Assembly (NCBI GenBank): GCA_020025545.1
Contig: JAHHRX010000025.1
Span: 1 to 28,553, forward strand
Reading direction: 5' to 3'
DNA: 28,553 bases
Source: Oscillospiraceae bacterium
GTDB taxonomy: Bacteria > Bacillota > Clostridia > Oscillospirales > Oscillospiraceae
The position numbers and the translations under genes are program-made. Positions 13,741 through 21,799 of this stretch are shown one piece after another. The stretch's first letter is position 1. Each line of letters opens with the position of its first letter. The notes below the pieces were generated by a model. It saw only the letters and a list, made by a program, of their open reading frames with translations, did not search any database and was not told the origin of the DNA.

Positions 13741-15729
13741 TCATGCTTCTGTTCCGCCTGCCTGCATGGTGAAAATATAGATGGGGTTCTGCCCGTTCAT
13801 CAGATTGTAGCTGCCTGCCTTTCGGCTCCGGGCCACGGTCATGGAGATCACTTCCGTTTCCGTAAAGGGGAAGGCAGTCAGGCAGTTTGTCAGCTCTGCA
13901 ACGGACTCCAGAGCAATGGCGGTGGCCACAATGCGCACATGGGGATTTTTGGAAAGCAGCAAAGAAATGATCTCCCGCATGTTCCCGGAGCTGCCCCCGA
14001 TGAATACATGGGTGGGGGCGGGCAGGTCTTTGCAGGCCTCCGGCGCAAGTCCGGGGATCAGGGTGACATGGTCGGTGCCGAACCGGCTGCAGTTTTCTTT
14101 CAGCAGTTCCACAGCGGCTTCTTTTTTCTCGATGGCGTAGATCTGTCCGTGCTTTGCCTGCAGCGCCATTTCGATGGCTACAGAGCCGGTACCGGCCCCC
14201 ACATCCCAGCAGATGCTGCTGTCTGTGAGCCGGAGCTTAGAAAGACAGACGGAGCGCACTTCGCTTTTTGTCATGGGCACGATACCCTCCGCGCCGGCTC
14301 CGCGCTGAAAGGCGGTGTCCGGCAGACCGTGGGTGACCACCGCATTGGCACCGGGGTTTTCAATCAGTGCCACGCACAGGGAATCAAAGAATCTGGAAGA
14401 AAGCTCCCGGGCAGTGCCTACGGTGATGGTCTCATTTTGATAGCTGAGGTTCTGGCCTGCGCTTATTTTGACATCCCCAAAGCCGGCCAGTGTCAGCTGC
14501 TGACAGAGCGTTCCCATGCCGTTTTCGCCCCCCACAAGGACGAAGATCCGGCGGTGAGCGGCGATGTCGGATAGAATGTTGTGCGCTCTGCCGTGAAGGC
14601 TCACAGGCACAACATCCTCATAGGAGCACCCAAGCCGGGCGCACAGGTACACAAGGGAACTGAGCCCCGGCAGGATGGATACCTGACAGTCTGCAAGCAG
14701 GGGCAGCAGCTTTTTGGTGCCGCTGAAAAATCCCACATCGCCGGACATGGCAACGGCAAAGCTGCGGTACTGGGGGTGGGTGTGGATAAATTCGGAAATG
14801 GCCTGCGGGGAGATGGCATCTATCACGGATTTTCCCGGGGCTGCAATGGCCGAGAGCATCCGTTTGGCGCCCAGAATGCAGTCTGCCCGGTCAATGGCGG
14901 AGAGAACTTCTCCCGTCATGGCCTCCCGGCTTCCGGGGCCGATGCCCACAATGCTGACACGGGGCCTGCGGAAAAAGCCGAACCGGCTGCACAGCAGCCC
15001 GACGGTTTCTCCATAGTCCATGCCCTGCCGCTGAGGGGGTCTGCCGATGACCACCAGCCGGGCACCGGCTTTTCGGGCGGCGGCAATCTTCTGATCGAAG
15101 CCACCCTTGATGCCGGATTCCTTGGTGACCATGTATTTGGCAGAAACGGATTTTAGCGTGGCGACATTCATCTCCTCGGAAAACGGCCCCTGCATTGCAA
15201 TGATGTGGGAAGGGGGGAGAGCAGCCTGCTGACACAGCAGCATAGACTCTTCCATGGGCAGCACCCGGGCATAGACCCGGTCGGCAAAGCGGTGAAGCGC
15301 TGCATAGGATGCCAGCTCCTTGCTGCCGGTGGTCAGCAGGATGTTTCCCTCTGTGGTGTTCAGGTAGGCAACAGCCCCGGAAACATCCGGGACAAATACG
15401 CTGTCCTCCGGGGTGGGCGTATCCTTCCGAAGCAGCCGGATGTATTCGGTGCCTGTTTCTGCGCAAGCCCTTGCAATGTTCTCTGTGACAATGGGGGCAT
15501 AGGGGTGGGTGGCATCCACCACAATCTGGAAATGCTCCCGGCGGAAAAGGGATACCATTTCTGCTTCACTGAGCCGTGCGGCGGAAACCGTCAGGTTTTC
15601 CGCCGGTTCCAGCAGGGTTTGCCCGTATTCCGTTGCCACGCAGGCCGTGACAGAAACCGGCTGGGAAACCAGAAATTCCACCAGCTCCCGCCCTTCGGTG
15701 GTGCCGGCGAACACGCAGATCTTACACAT
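13741..15729 (-). CDS. cbiJET: Three-domain corrin enzyme: CbiJ (precorrin-6A reductase) - CbiE - CbiT
   Basis: A 662-residue fusion. Residues 1 to about 250 are CbiJ/CobK: FAGTTEGRELVEFL at the nucleotide site, DATHPYA, LLTTGSKEL and VIGRPP. Residues about 256-475 are CbiE (C5-methyltransferase), starting with VSIVGIGPGS and containing AMSGDVGFFSG and LPGLSSLVYLC. Residues about 480-662 are CbiT (C15-methyltransferase/C12-decarboxylase), with PMTKSEVR and the SAM site DVGAGTGSV near 505. The enzyme would reduce cobalt-precorrin-6A and then methylate and decarboxylate it to cobalt-precorrin-8. CbiE-CbiT fusions (CobL) are well known; adding CbiJ in front links three consecutive steps. It is the last gene of the operon, overlaps cbiH by 8 nt, and has AGAGGA upstream of ATG. 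Confidence 0.95.
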   Translation of the reverse strand: MCKICVFAGTTEGRELVEFLVSQPVSVTACVATEYGQTLLEPAENLTVSAARLSEAEMVSLFRREHFQIVVDATHPYAPIVTENIARACAETGTEYIRLLRKDTPTPEDSVFVPDVSGAVAYLNTTEGNILLTTGSKELASYAALHRFADRVYARVLPMEESMLLCQQAALPPSHIIAMQGPFSEEMNVATLKSVSAKYMVTKESGIKGGFDQKIAAARKAGARLVVIGRPPQRQGMDYGETVGLLCSRFGFFRRPRVSIVGIGPGSREAMTGEVLSAIDRADCILGAKRMLSAIAAPGKSVIDAISPQAISEFIHTHPQYRSFAVAMSGDVGFFSGTKKLLPLLADCQVSILPGLSSLVYLCARLGCSYEDVVPVSLHGRAHNILSDIAAHRRIFVLVGGENGMGTLCQQLTLAGFGDVKISAGQNLSYQNETITVGTARELSSRFFDSLCVALIENPGANAVVTHGLPDTAFQRGAGAEGIVPMTKSEVRSVCLSKLRLTDSSICWDVGAGTGSVAIEMALQAKHGQIYAIEKKEAAVELLKENCSRFGTDHVTLIPGLAPEACKDLPAPTHVFIGGSSGNMREIISLLLSKNPHVRIVATAIALESVAELTNCLTAFPFTETEVISMTVARSRKAGSYNLMNGQNPIYIFTMQAGGTEA

Positions 15730-16453
15730 CCCGGTATCCTCTGGGGGTCACCATCTGCTGACCAATCTGCTTTGTCATTTCGTTTCCGATAAACACGGTA
15801 CTGAACATGTCAGCTTTTGTGTCCTTCAGCTCCTTGAGCGTCATGAGCCGGTAGTTTTCCCCTTCCCGGCCGATGTTCTGGGCCACACCGCACAGCCGGT
15901 CCTCCGGGAGAGTCCGCAGCAGGATCTGGCAGGCTCTGCGCAGATGGTCGGGACGGCCGTGGCTGGCAGGATTATAAAGTACCATAGAAAGGTCTGCTTT
16001 GGCAGCACAGTCCAGTCTGGTTTCGATCTTTTCCCAGCTGGTGAGCCGGTCGCTGAGGCTGATGACCGCAAAGTCATGGGTGAGGGGGGCTCCCAGCAGT
16101 GCGCCGCCGCTGCAGGCAGCAGTCAGACCGGGGATCACGTCGATTTCCGGCTGGTTGCTATCGCCCCGCAGCTCATAGATAAGGGCAGCCATGCCGTAGA
16201 TGCCGCTGTCGCCGGAGCAGACCATGGCAACGGTCTTTCCCTCTCTGGCGGCATCCAACGCCATCTGGCAACGCTGAGTCTCCTTTGTCATGGGAGTGGT
16301 GAGGAATTCCTTGCCGGGGTACTGGTCCTTTACCAGATCTACATAGACATGATAGCCCACGATCACATCGCAGGCAGCCAGTGCCCGGTCGGCACGGATG
16401 GTCATATTTTCATAATTTCCGGGGCCGATGCCCACAATCATTAACTTACCCAA
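15722..16453 (-). CDS. cbiH: Cobalt-precorrin-3 C17-methyltransferase
   Basis: 243 residues from a TTG start at 16453, chosen because GGAGG (16460-16464) lies exactly 6 nt upstream. The ATG at 16441 would be 18 nt away, and the ATG at 16480 lies upstream of that site inside cbiG. The N-terminus reads GKLMIVGIGPGNYENMT, the SAM-binding loop of the tetrapyrrole methylase family; SGDSGIYGMA and VIPGLTAACSGGALLGAPL are further family motifs that match CbiH/CobJ. It methylates C17 and drives ring contraction, giving cobalt-precorrin-4 in the anaerobic route. It lacks the C-terminal ferredoxin-like extension found in some CbiH60-type proteins. It overlaps cbiG and cbiJET by 8 nt each. Confidence 0.93.
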   Translation of the reverse strand: MGKLMIVGIGPGNYENMTIRADRALAACDVIVGYHVYVDLVKDQYPGKEFLTTPMTKETQRCQMALDAAREGKTVAMVCSGDSGIYGMAALIYELRGDSNQPEIDVIPGLTAACSGGALLGAPLTHDFAVISLSDRLTSWEKIETRLDCAAKADLSMVLYNPASHGRPDHLRRACQILLRTLPEDRLCGVAQNIGREGENYRLMTLKELKDTKADMFSTVFIGNEMTKQIGQQMVTPRGYRDV

Positions 16454-17465
16454 AGTGTACCTCCAGATTTTGAACCGCAATGGCGACGGTTACGCCGTTG
16501 CGGGCGGTTTTTTTTACGATCAGGCGGTCTGCGCCCAGAAGGGCAGAGCGCTCACATACATTATTGACCCCGGTGACTTTCTCCACAAAGGGGGAGGGAG
16601 TGAAGTCTCCCGGTACCGCAGAAAGCTCTGCGGCTGAATAAAACAAGATGGGAAGATTTTCCTCCCGGCAGAACTGCAGCAGGCCCTCCTCATCTGCCTT
16701 TAGGTTGATGGATGCGGCACATCGGATGGCACGGCGGTCAATCTGATGGGTCTGCAAAACCAGCTCCACGGCCTCCCGAATGGCAGAGGCGGGGGTGTTT
16801 CGGCGGCAGCCGATGCCCAGATGCAGCACCCGGGGAATGAGCCGCAGCGTCTGCGCAAAGGGCATTTTTTCACAATAACCTACATAAATGCCCAAATCCC
16901 CCTGATTTCCCGGAATGACCCCGTTGGGGTAATCGGTCACAACGGGAAAATCCGAAAGCATGGGGATGTCTTTTTCCAAAATGGCGGCGGACACCGCCTT
17001 GGCGCAAGCCATGCTGTCGATGATAAAGCCATTCTCCGCAGCCCAGCTGTCCACGGAAAATCGCTTGTTAATATCCGTGGCAGTGGTCACTACCGGGGTG
17101 GCACCCAATGTATTTGCAAGTGCCCGGGCCTGCCGGTTGGCACCGCCCATATGACCGGAAAGCAGGGGGATCACAAAGGTGCCAAGCTCGTCCACCACCA
17201 GTACCGCCGGGTCTGTCTGCTTGCTTTTCACATGGCGGGCAATCTGGCGAACGGCGATGCCGCAGGAGCCTATGAACACCATTATGTCAGAGGCGGCAAA
17301 CAGGGAGCCGTAGAATGCTTCCGCCGGTTTTCCCAGGGGGAAAAACCCCGGCTCTGCAAACCGCTCCATGGTGTAGGCGGTGATGTGGCTGCCTGAAAAG
17401 TGGGAAATCACCTGTCTTGCGGTGCGGCAGCCCTGACGGCTGTAGGCAAAGACAGCGATGTTCAT
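16446..17465 (-). CDS. cbiG: Cobalt-precorrin-5A hydrolase
   Basis: A 339-residue protein of typical CbiG length. The N-terminal half contains VFIGSCGIAVRQIA, VVDELGTFVIPLLSGHMGGAN and TTATDIN, all characteristic of CbiG; the C-terminal domain begins about residue 215 with LHLGIGCRRNT and ends with VKKTARNGVTVAIA. It opens the delta-lactone of cobalt-precorrin-5A and releases acetaldehyde, giving cobalt-precorrin-5B. This step marks the oxygen-independent route. The start codon overlaps the cbiF stop by ATGA. Confidence 0.95.
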   Translation of the reverse strand: MNIAVFAYSRQGCRTARQVISHFSGSHITAYTMERFAEPGFFPLGKPAEAFYGSLFAASDIMVFIGSCGIAVRQIARHVKSKQTDPAVLVVDELGTFVIPLLSGHMGGANRQARALANTLGATPVVTTATDINKRFSVDSWAAENGFIIDSMACAKAVSAAILEKDIPMLSDFPVVTDYPNGVIPGNQGDLGIYVGYCEKMPFAQTLRLIPRVLHLGIGCRRNTPASAIREAVELVLQTHQIDRRAIRCAASINLKADEEGLLQFCREENLPILFYSAAELSAVPGDFTPSPFVEKVTGVNNVCERSALLGADRLIVKKTARNGVTVAIAVQNLEVHFG

Positions 17466-18217
17466 TGGGTTGCCTCACGAAACTCTGTGGTGAAGCCGGG
17501 ATGGTAGAGAAGGGAGCGCATATACTGCTGGCCCATGCAGTTGCCTACAATAATGAGGGAGGTTTTTGTGAGGCTATTTTCTGTAACGGTCTTGTGGAGG
17601 GTGTCCACAGTGCAGCGGAAAATCTTCTCATCGGGCCATGTGGCTTTGTAGACTACGGCAACCGGAGTGCTTCCGGGATAGCCCCCTGCCAGCAGCTCCC
17701 TTTGCAGGGTTTCCGTCAGGGAAGTGCTGAGAAACAGAACCATGGTGGCCTGATGGGCGGCAAGCGCCCGGATGGATTCCCGCTCCGGAACCGGGGTGCG
17801 GCCTGCGGCCCGGGAGATGATGACCGTCTGGCTCACATCCGGCAGGGTGTATTCCGCCTTGAGGGATGCGGCTGCACCGCAGAAGCAGCTGACACCGGGG
17901 CATACATCATAGGAAATGCCCCGCTTTTCCAGCTCATCAAACTGCTCCCGGACGGCACCGTAAATGCTGGAATCGCCGGTGTGAAGACGGACAGTGGTTT
18001 TGCCTGCCTTTTCTGCACATTCCATGACGGCAATGACCTGCTCCAGGGTCATTTCGGCACTGTTGTGAATGACACAGTCCTTTTTTGTGTAGCTGAGTAC
18101 ATCAGGATTTACCAGAGAGCCTGCGTAAATCACCACATCCGCTTTGCCCAGAAGCCGTGCGCCCCGGACGGTAATCAGGTCAACGGCACCGCTGCCGGCA
18201 CCTACAAAATGCACCAT
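17462..18217 (-). CDS. cbiF: Cobalt-precorrin-4 C11-methyltransferase
   Basis: 251 residues from ATG 18217, which has GGAGG 9 nt upstream; the longer frame (from 18307) would overlap cbiD by about 90 nt and adds an unrelated tail. Motifs: VHFVGAGSGAVDLIT (2-16, the SAM loop), IYAGSLVNPDVL, LHTGDSSIYGAVREQ, PGVSCFCGAAASL and SRAAGRTPVPERE, the last two being strong CbiF/CobM signatures. It methylates C11 to give cobalt-precorrin-5A. The SAM loop differs from the usual GAGPGDPELIT (S, A and V at the P, D and P positions). Only one base separates it from the cbiD stop. Confidence 0.94.
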   Translation of the reverse strand: MVHFVGAGSGAVDLITVRGARLLGKADVVIYAGSLVNPDVLSYTKKDCVIHNSAEMTLEQVIAVMECAEKAGKTTVRLHTGDSSIYGAVREQFDELEKRGISYDVCPGVSCFCGAAASLKAEYTLPDVSQTVIISRAAGRTPVPERESIRALAAHQATMVLFLSTSLTETLQRELLAGGYPGSTPVAVVYKATWPDEKIFRCTVDTLHKTVTENSLTKTSLIIVGNCMGQQYMRSLLYHPGFTTEFREATQ

Positions 18218-18218
18218 A

Positions 18219-19352
18219 TTAGAAATCCTCCAGTATTTTGTTGAGTAATTTCTGAGAGTTGTCTGTCTTTCCCAGAATTCCGTATTCTTTTGAAAATAAA
18301 ATTGCACCGGTTTCCAGAGTTTCGCCGCCCCGGTGCTGCAGATGAAATCCGATCCGCCGGGTGAGGCGGGAAAGCGTCCTGTCGCAAAGACCGGCTGATT
18401 TCAGAATCCTCAGACCGTCGTCACAGGTGACACAGTCCAGGATCTGCTCCAACAGCCGGGGCGCTGCGCCGGCTGCACCGGCGTGGGCTGCCAGAATTTC
18501 CATGCGGCAGTCGCCGTATTTGGAGTGGGTGTTCAGCATGCCGCCGCCGATCTTCACCAGCTTTCCGATGTGTCCGATGAGCAGTGCACCCTGAAAGCCC
18601 AGCTCCCTGCAGATGTCCAGAGCATCGCCGATGAAGTTGGAAACCTGCACGGCAGTTCCTGCATCAATGCCCATATCCAGCCGGATAAAGTCGGAACCGT
18701 AGTTTCCGGGGGTCAGCAGCACATATTTTGCGCCGTTTTCCTTTCGCTGGCGCAGCTCCACCCGAATGGTTTCCACAAGGGCCGCTTCACTCATAGGCTC
18801 CACAATGCCAGTGGTGCCCAGAATGGAGATGCCCCCCACGATCCCCAGCCGGGGGTTGAAGGTCTTTTTTGCCAGACGCTCCCCGTCGGGAGCGAAAATC
18901 ACCACGGAAAGGCCGTCGGTATAGTCAGTAAGCCGGCAGATTTCCAAAATGTTTTCCTCAATCATTTTCCGGGGAACGGAGTTGATGGCGGCATTGCCCA
19001 CGGGCTGGTCAAGTCCCCGCTTGGTGACTCTGCCGATGCCCTGTCCGCCGTCGATGGTGATGCCCGGGGTGTCGGTTCTGGAAACAGCGGCAAAAATCAG
19101 GGTGCCCTTTGTGATGTCCGGGTCGTCCCCGCTGTCCTTCTCAATGGCACAGGAAACGGTGTTTTCTTCGGCCTGAATTTCCAGAACCGGCAGGGTCAGG
19201 TCGATGCCCTTGGGGGTGCGCAGAGATATCTTCTCCCGGCGCTTGCCGGTCAGCAGCATCCAGGCGGCAGCCTTGGCGGCTGCGGCGGCGCAGGAGCCGG
19301 TGGTATAGCCCATCCGGAGCCGCTTCCCGTCTTTTACCACAAATTCTTCCAT
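18219..19352 (-). CDS. cbiD: Cobalt-precorrin-5B C1-methyltransferase
   Basis: A 377-residue protein. ATG 19352 is chosen because residues 1-19 (ending GYTTGS) match the usual CbiD N-terminus, whereas a start at 19457 would lie inside cbiC. Motifs: GYTTGSCAAAAAKAA, SGDDPDITKG, GITIDGGQGIGRVTKRGL, LGIVGGISILGTTGIVEPM and HIGKLVKIGGGM. It adds the C1 methyl group in the anaerobic route. No clear Shine-Dalgarno sequence precedes the ATG; the cbiC stop lies only 4 nt before it, so translation probably depends on re-initiation by ribosomes finishing cbiC. Confidence 0.95.
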   Translation of the reverse strand: MEEFVVKDGKRLRMGYTTGSCAAAAAKAAAWMLLTGKRREKISLRTPKGIDLTLPVLEIQAEENTVSCAIEKDSGDDPDITKGTLIFAAVSRTDTPGITIDGGQGIGRVTKRGLDQPVGNAAINSVPRKMIEENILEICRLTDYTDGLSVVIFAPDGERLAKKTFNPRLGIVGGISILGTTGIVEPMSEAALVETIRVELRQRKENGAKYVLLTPGNYGSDFIRLDMGIDAGTAVQVSNFIGDALDICRELGFQGALLIGHIGKLVKIGGGMLNTHSKYGDCRMEILAAHAGAAGAAPRLLEQILDCVTCDDGLRILKSAGLCDRTLSRLTRRIGFHLQHRGGETLETGAILFSKEYGILGKTDNSQKLLNKILEDF

Positions 19353-19356
19353 AGGA

Positions 19357-19980
19357 CTATCGCATGATCTGATACAGCATGGCGTTGCAGATGGCGGCGG
19401 CGATGTTGCTGCCGCCCTTTCTGCCCCGTGCCACAATGTACGGCACGTCGGAGGCAATGATCAGTTCCTTGCTCTCCACCACGTTTACAAAGCCCACGGG
19501 TACACCGATGATGAGGGCCGGGTCAAGCTTTCCGCAGGCGATCTGCTCATGCAGGCAGATGAGGGCGGTGGGGGCATTTCCGATGGCGAAGATGCAGGGC
19601 TTGGGGAGCCCGGCGGCCCGTTCCATGGAAACGATGGCCCGGGTGATACCCCGCTCTTTGGCTTCGGCAGCCACTTCCGGGTCGGACATGAAGCAGTGGA
19701 CTTCGCCCCCCAGCTTTCCCAGAATGGTTTTGTTGATGCCGGACTTTGCCATCTGGGTGTCGGTGACGATGTCGCAGCCATCACGCAGCGCCTGAATGCC
19801 CTTTGCAACGGCGTGGGGGGAAAATACCAGATTGTCGGCATAGTCAAAGTCGGCCGAGGTGTGGATGGCCCGCTTGATAACAGGCGCATTTTCAGGATCC
19901 AGCTTTCGGTCACCCAGAAGCTCCGTGATGATCTGGAAGCTGCGGTTTTCAATGTCCATGGGTTTGATGTGTTCAATCAT
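19357..19980 (-). CDS. cbiC: Cobalt-precorrin-8 methylmutase
   Basis: A 207-residue protein of normal CbiC length. HTSADFDY at 40-47 carries the catalytic His40; TDTQMAKSGI, IGNAPTALICL, GVPVGFVNVVESKE and RKGGSNIAAAICNA are family signatures. It moves the methyl group from C11 to C12, producing cobyrinate. The gene overlaps the end of cbiA by 8 nt (ATGATTGA). Confidence 0.96.
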   Translation of the reverse strand: MIEHIKPMDIENRSFQIITELLGDRKLDPENAPVIKRAIHTSADFDYADNLVFSPHAVAKGIQALRDGCDIVTDTQMAKSGINKTILGKLGGEVHCFMSDPEVAAEAKERGITRAIVSMERAAGLPKPCIFAIGNAPTALICLHEQIACGKLDPALIIGVPVGFVNVVESKELIIASDVPYIVARGRKGGSNIAAAICNAMLYQIMR

Positions 19981-21328
19981 GGCGTGATTTCTCCTTCAGA
20001 CATGCGTGATAAAAGTTTTCCGCAAACTGCGGATTGGCATAAAAATGAAAGTGGGGAAAGCCTGCATACAGGGTGTCGGTGGCCGCAACACAGTCCCAGC
20101 TTTTGCCGGAGGGCTTGCGGGCAGAAAAGCCGCTGCCGTTTTCCGTGCAGTCCCAGTGATGAAATTCGTGGGCGGCAATGGACTGACCGGCAGAGCAGAG
20201 CAAATTGTCCTGAGCGGCGGTCAGGGTCACATAGCCGAAGCGGGTGAGCCTGCCGGTGTCAAAGCAGGTGCCCGGAAGGAACCCCACCATGGGGGTGCCG
20301 TCGATGGCGGCATTCAGATACATGAAGCCGCCGCACTCGGCGATACAGGGAAGCCCTGCCGACAGGGCGGCATGGACAGAGGCCAGCATGGATTTGTTTT
20401 GGCTCAGGGCCTCTTTGTACAGCTCCGGATAGCCGCCCCCCAGATAAAGCCCATGAATATCCTCCGGCAGACGGGGGTCTGACAGGGGACTGAAGGGCAC
20501 AAGCTCTGCTCCCATTTCCTGCAGGGCCTCCAGCGAGTCCTCGTAGTAAAAACAGAAGGCTCTGTCTCGGGCTACGGCAATGCGCACCGGGGTGTCAAAG
20601 CGGAGCAGCGGCACACTGTCGCATATAAGATCCGGGGCGGACTGACTCAGGGCCAGAATGCCGTCCAGATCCAGGGATTTTTCTGCCTGAAGTGCCAGCT
20701 TCTGGGTTTTCTCCCGAAGGTTTTCCACCTCTGCTGCAGTCACAAGGCCAAGATGCCGGCTTTCCAGAGTGCACTCCGGCATGGCGGGCAAATAGCCCAG
20801 GGGCTGAATCTGACCGCCGAAGTGCTCCCGAATGGCCTCTGCCAGCGCAGGGTAGGTCATGGGGGTGCACTGATTCAGGATGACCCCCCGGATGTGGCTG
20901 TCCGGGTACAGCTGGGCAAAGCCCTGAATGATGGCAAGCACGGAAAGAGAAAGGCCCTTTCCGTTCACCACCAGCACCACGGGGGTGTCGGTTTTCTGAG
21001 CCAGATCGTAGGAGCTGGCATAAGGGGTATTGAGCCCTGCGCCGTCATAAAACCCCATGACCCCTTCCATGATGCTGACCTCACACTGTTCGCTGTTTTT
21101 TGCCAGCAGATATCGAAAAGTGTTGTCCTTAAAAAAGAAGAGATCCAGATTGGAGCTTTTGGCACCGATGATGCGGCTGTGGAACATGGGGTCGATATAA
21201 TCCGGGCCGCATTTAAAGGCTCCGATCCGAATGCCGCGGTTCGCAAGGGCCTGCAAAACGGCGCAGGTGACAGTGGTTTTTCCGCAGCCGCTGTTTGTAC
21301 CGGCCAGCAGAATTCTGGAAGTGTGCAT
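19973..21328 (-). CDS. cbiA: Cobyrinate a,c-diamide synthase
   Basis: A 451-residue protein. ATG 21328 has GGAGG 7 nt upstream; the longer frame from 21397 runs into the terminator hairpin. Layout: P-loop AGTNSGCGKTT near the N-terminus (DTBS-type ATPase domain), FKCGPDYIDPMFH, MEGVMGFYDG, then a class I glutamine amidotransferase domain with GGGYPELY, nucleophile Cys332 in AECGG and a late His in EFHHW. It uses glutamine and ATP to amidate the a and c side chains of cobyrinate. It is the first gene after riboswitch 2, although it acts last among the enzymes of this operon. Confidence 0.96.
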   Translation of the reverse strand: MHTSRILLAGTNSGCGKTTVTCAVLQALANRGIRIGAFKCGPDYIDPMFHSRIIGAKSSNLDLFFFKDNTFRYLLAKNSEQCEVSIMEGVMGFYDGAGLNTPYASSYDLAQKTDTPVVLVVNGKGLSLSVLAIIQGFAQLYPDSHIRGVILNQCTPMTYPALAEAIREHFGGQIQPLGYLPAMPECTLESRHLGLVTAAEVENLREKTQKLALQAEKSLDLDGILALSQSAPDLICDSVPLLRFDTPVRIAVARDRAFCFYYEDSLEALQEMGAELVPFSPLSDPRLPEDIHGLYLGGGYPELYKEALSQNKSMLASVHAALSAGLPCIAECGGFMYLNAAIDGTPMVGFLPGTCFDTGRLTRFGYVTLTAAQDNLLCSAGQSIAAHEFHHWDCTENGSGFSARKPSGKSWDCVAATDTLYAGFPHFHFYANPQFAENFYHACLKEKSRHD

Positions 21329-21346
21329 GATGATTCCTCCGCAATA

Positions 21347-21381
21347 GAAAAAGCTGCGGCAGCCCCAAAGACTGCCGCAGC
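21347..21381 (-). terminator. Riboswitch-controlled terminator before cbiA
   Basis: On the minus strand GCTGCGGCAG (21381-21372) pairs with CTGCCGCAGC (21362-21353), followed by TTTTT to 21348. It lies between the aptamer and the cbiA ribosome site. The GGCTGCGGCAGTC arm is the same as in the terminator at 22897. Confidence 0.92.
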
Positions 21382-21429
21382 CGAATTTCTGCAACATGTA
21401 AGTGCCCGGAAGCCTTTACAGGGGGGCGC

Positions 21430-21620
21430 ATTCAAGCAGTTCTTCTGACTTAAGCACTGGGAAAGTGTTTTCCCTGACGCAGCTCTGCCTTCCCGGTATC
21501 CCAGTGACTGACTTTCATCAACGAGCGGCGCCGATGCTTTTACAGCGGCGGTTCCGTCCGGGATTTGCACCCGGTTGTCTATTCTCTCTGCATCCGTTTC
21601 GGAGGGCAGAGCACTTGAAT
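21430..21620 (-). promoter_or_regulatory. Cobalamin riboswitch 2 (upstream of cbiA operon)
   Basis: Read on the minus strand, P1 is ATTCAAG (21620-21614) / CTTGAAT (21436-21430). The core GGGTGCAAATCCCGG, GCCGCTGTAA and GTCACTGG..CCGGGAAGGC are all present. The B12 box reads AAGTCAGAAGAACTGC (21451-21436), which differs from the other two boxes at three positions; inside the CAGGAGACCTG core the innermost G-C pair becomes A-A. It should turn down the cbi operon when cobalamin is plentiful. Confidence 0.95.
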
Positions 21621-21631
21621 TTATAGTTTTT

Positions 21632-21660
21632 ATTGTATTCGTGGGCTTGTTTTTTGTCAA
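21632..21660 (-). promoter_or_regulatory. Sigma-A promoter of the cbiACDFGH-JET operon
   Basis: On the minus strand TTGACA (21660-21655), a 17-nt spacer and TACAAT (21637-21632). Transcription would begin just before the riboswitch P1 helix. Confidence 0.88.
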
Positions 21661-21730
21661 CCCTATTGATGAAAAGTGCCGGGAGGGCAGGTGCTATACA
21701 GATTCCTGAAAATATTTTACAACTAAATTC

Positions 21731-21759
21731 TTTACAGCCATGCCAAAACCTGCTACCAT
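21731..21759 (+). promoter_or_regulatory. Possible promoter of cbiK
   Basis: TTTACA (21731-21736), a 17-nt spacer and TACCAT (21754-21759), with TG at 21751-21752. It would give a leader of about 34 nt. An alternative extended -10 (TGCTATACA, 21692-21700) lies upstream. No aptamer is visible between either site and the gene. Confidence 0.5.
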
Positions 21760-21799
21760 GAAAAAAGTTGAAATCACAGTTCAATTGGAGGAAACGAGA

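Noticed and set aside
13639..15792. Plus-strand frames opposite cbiJET
   Set aside because: Shadows of a strongly supported minus-strand gene, rich in Gly/His/Gln and lacking starts with ribosome sites.
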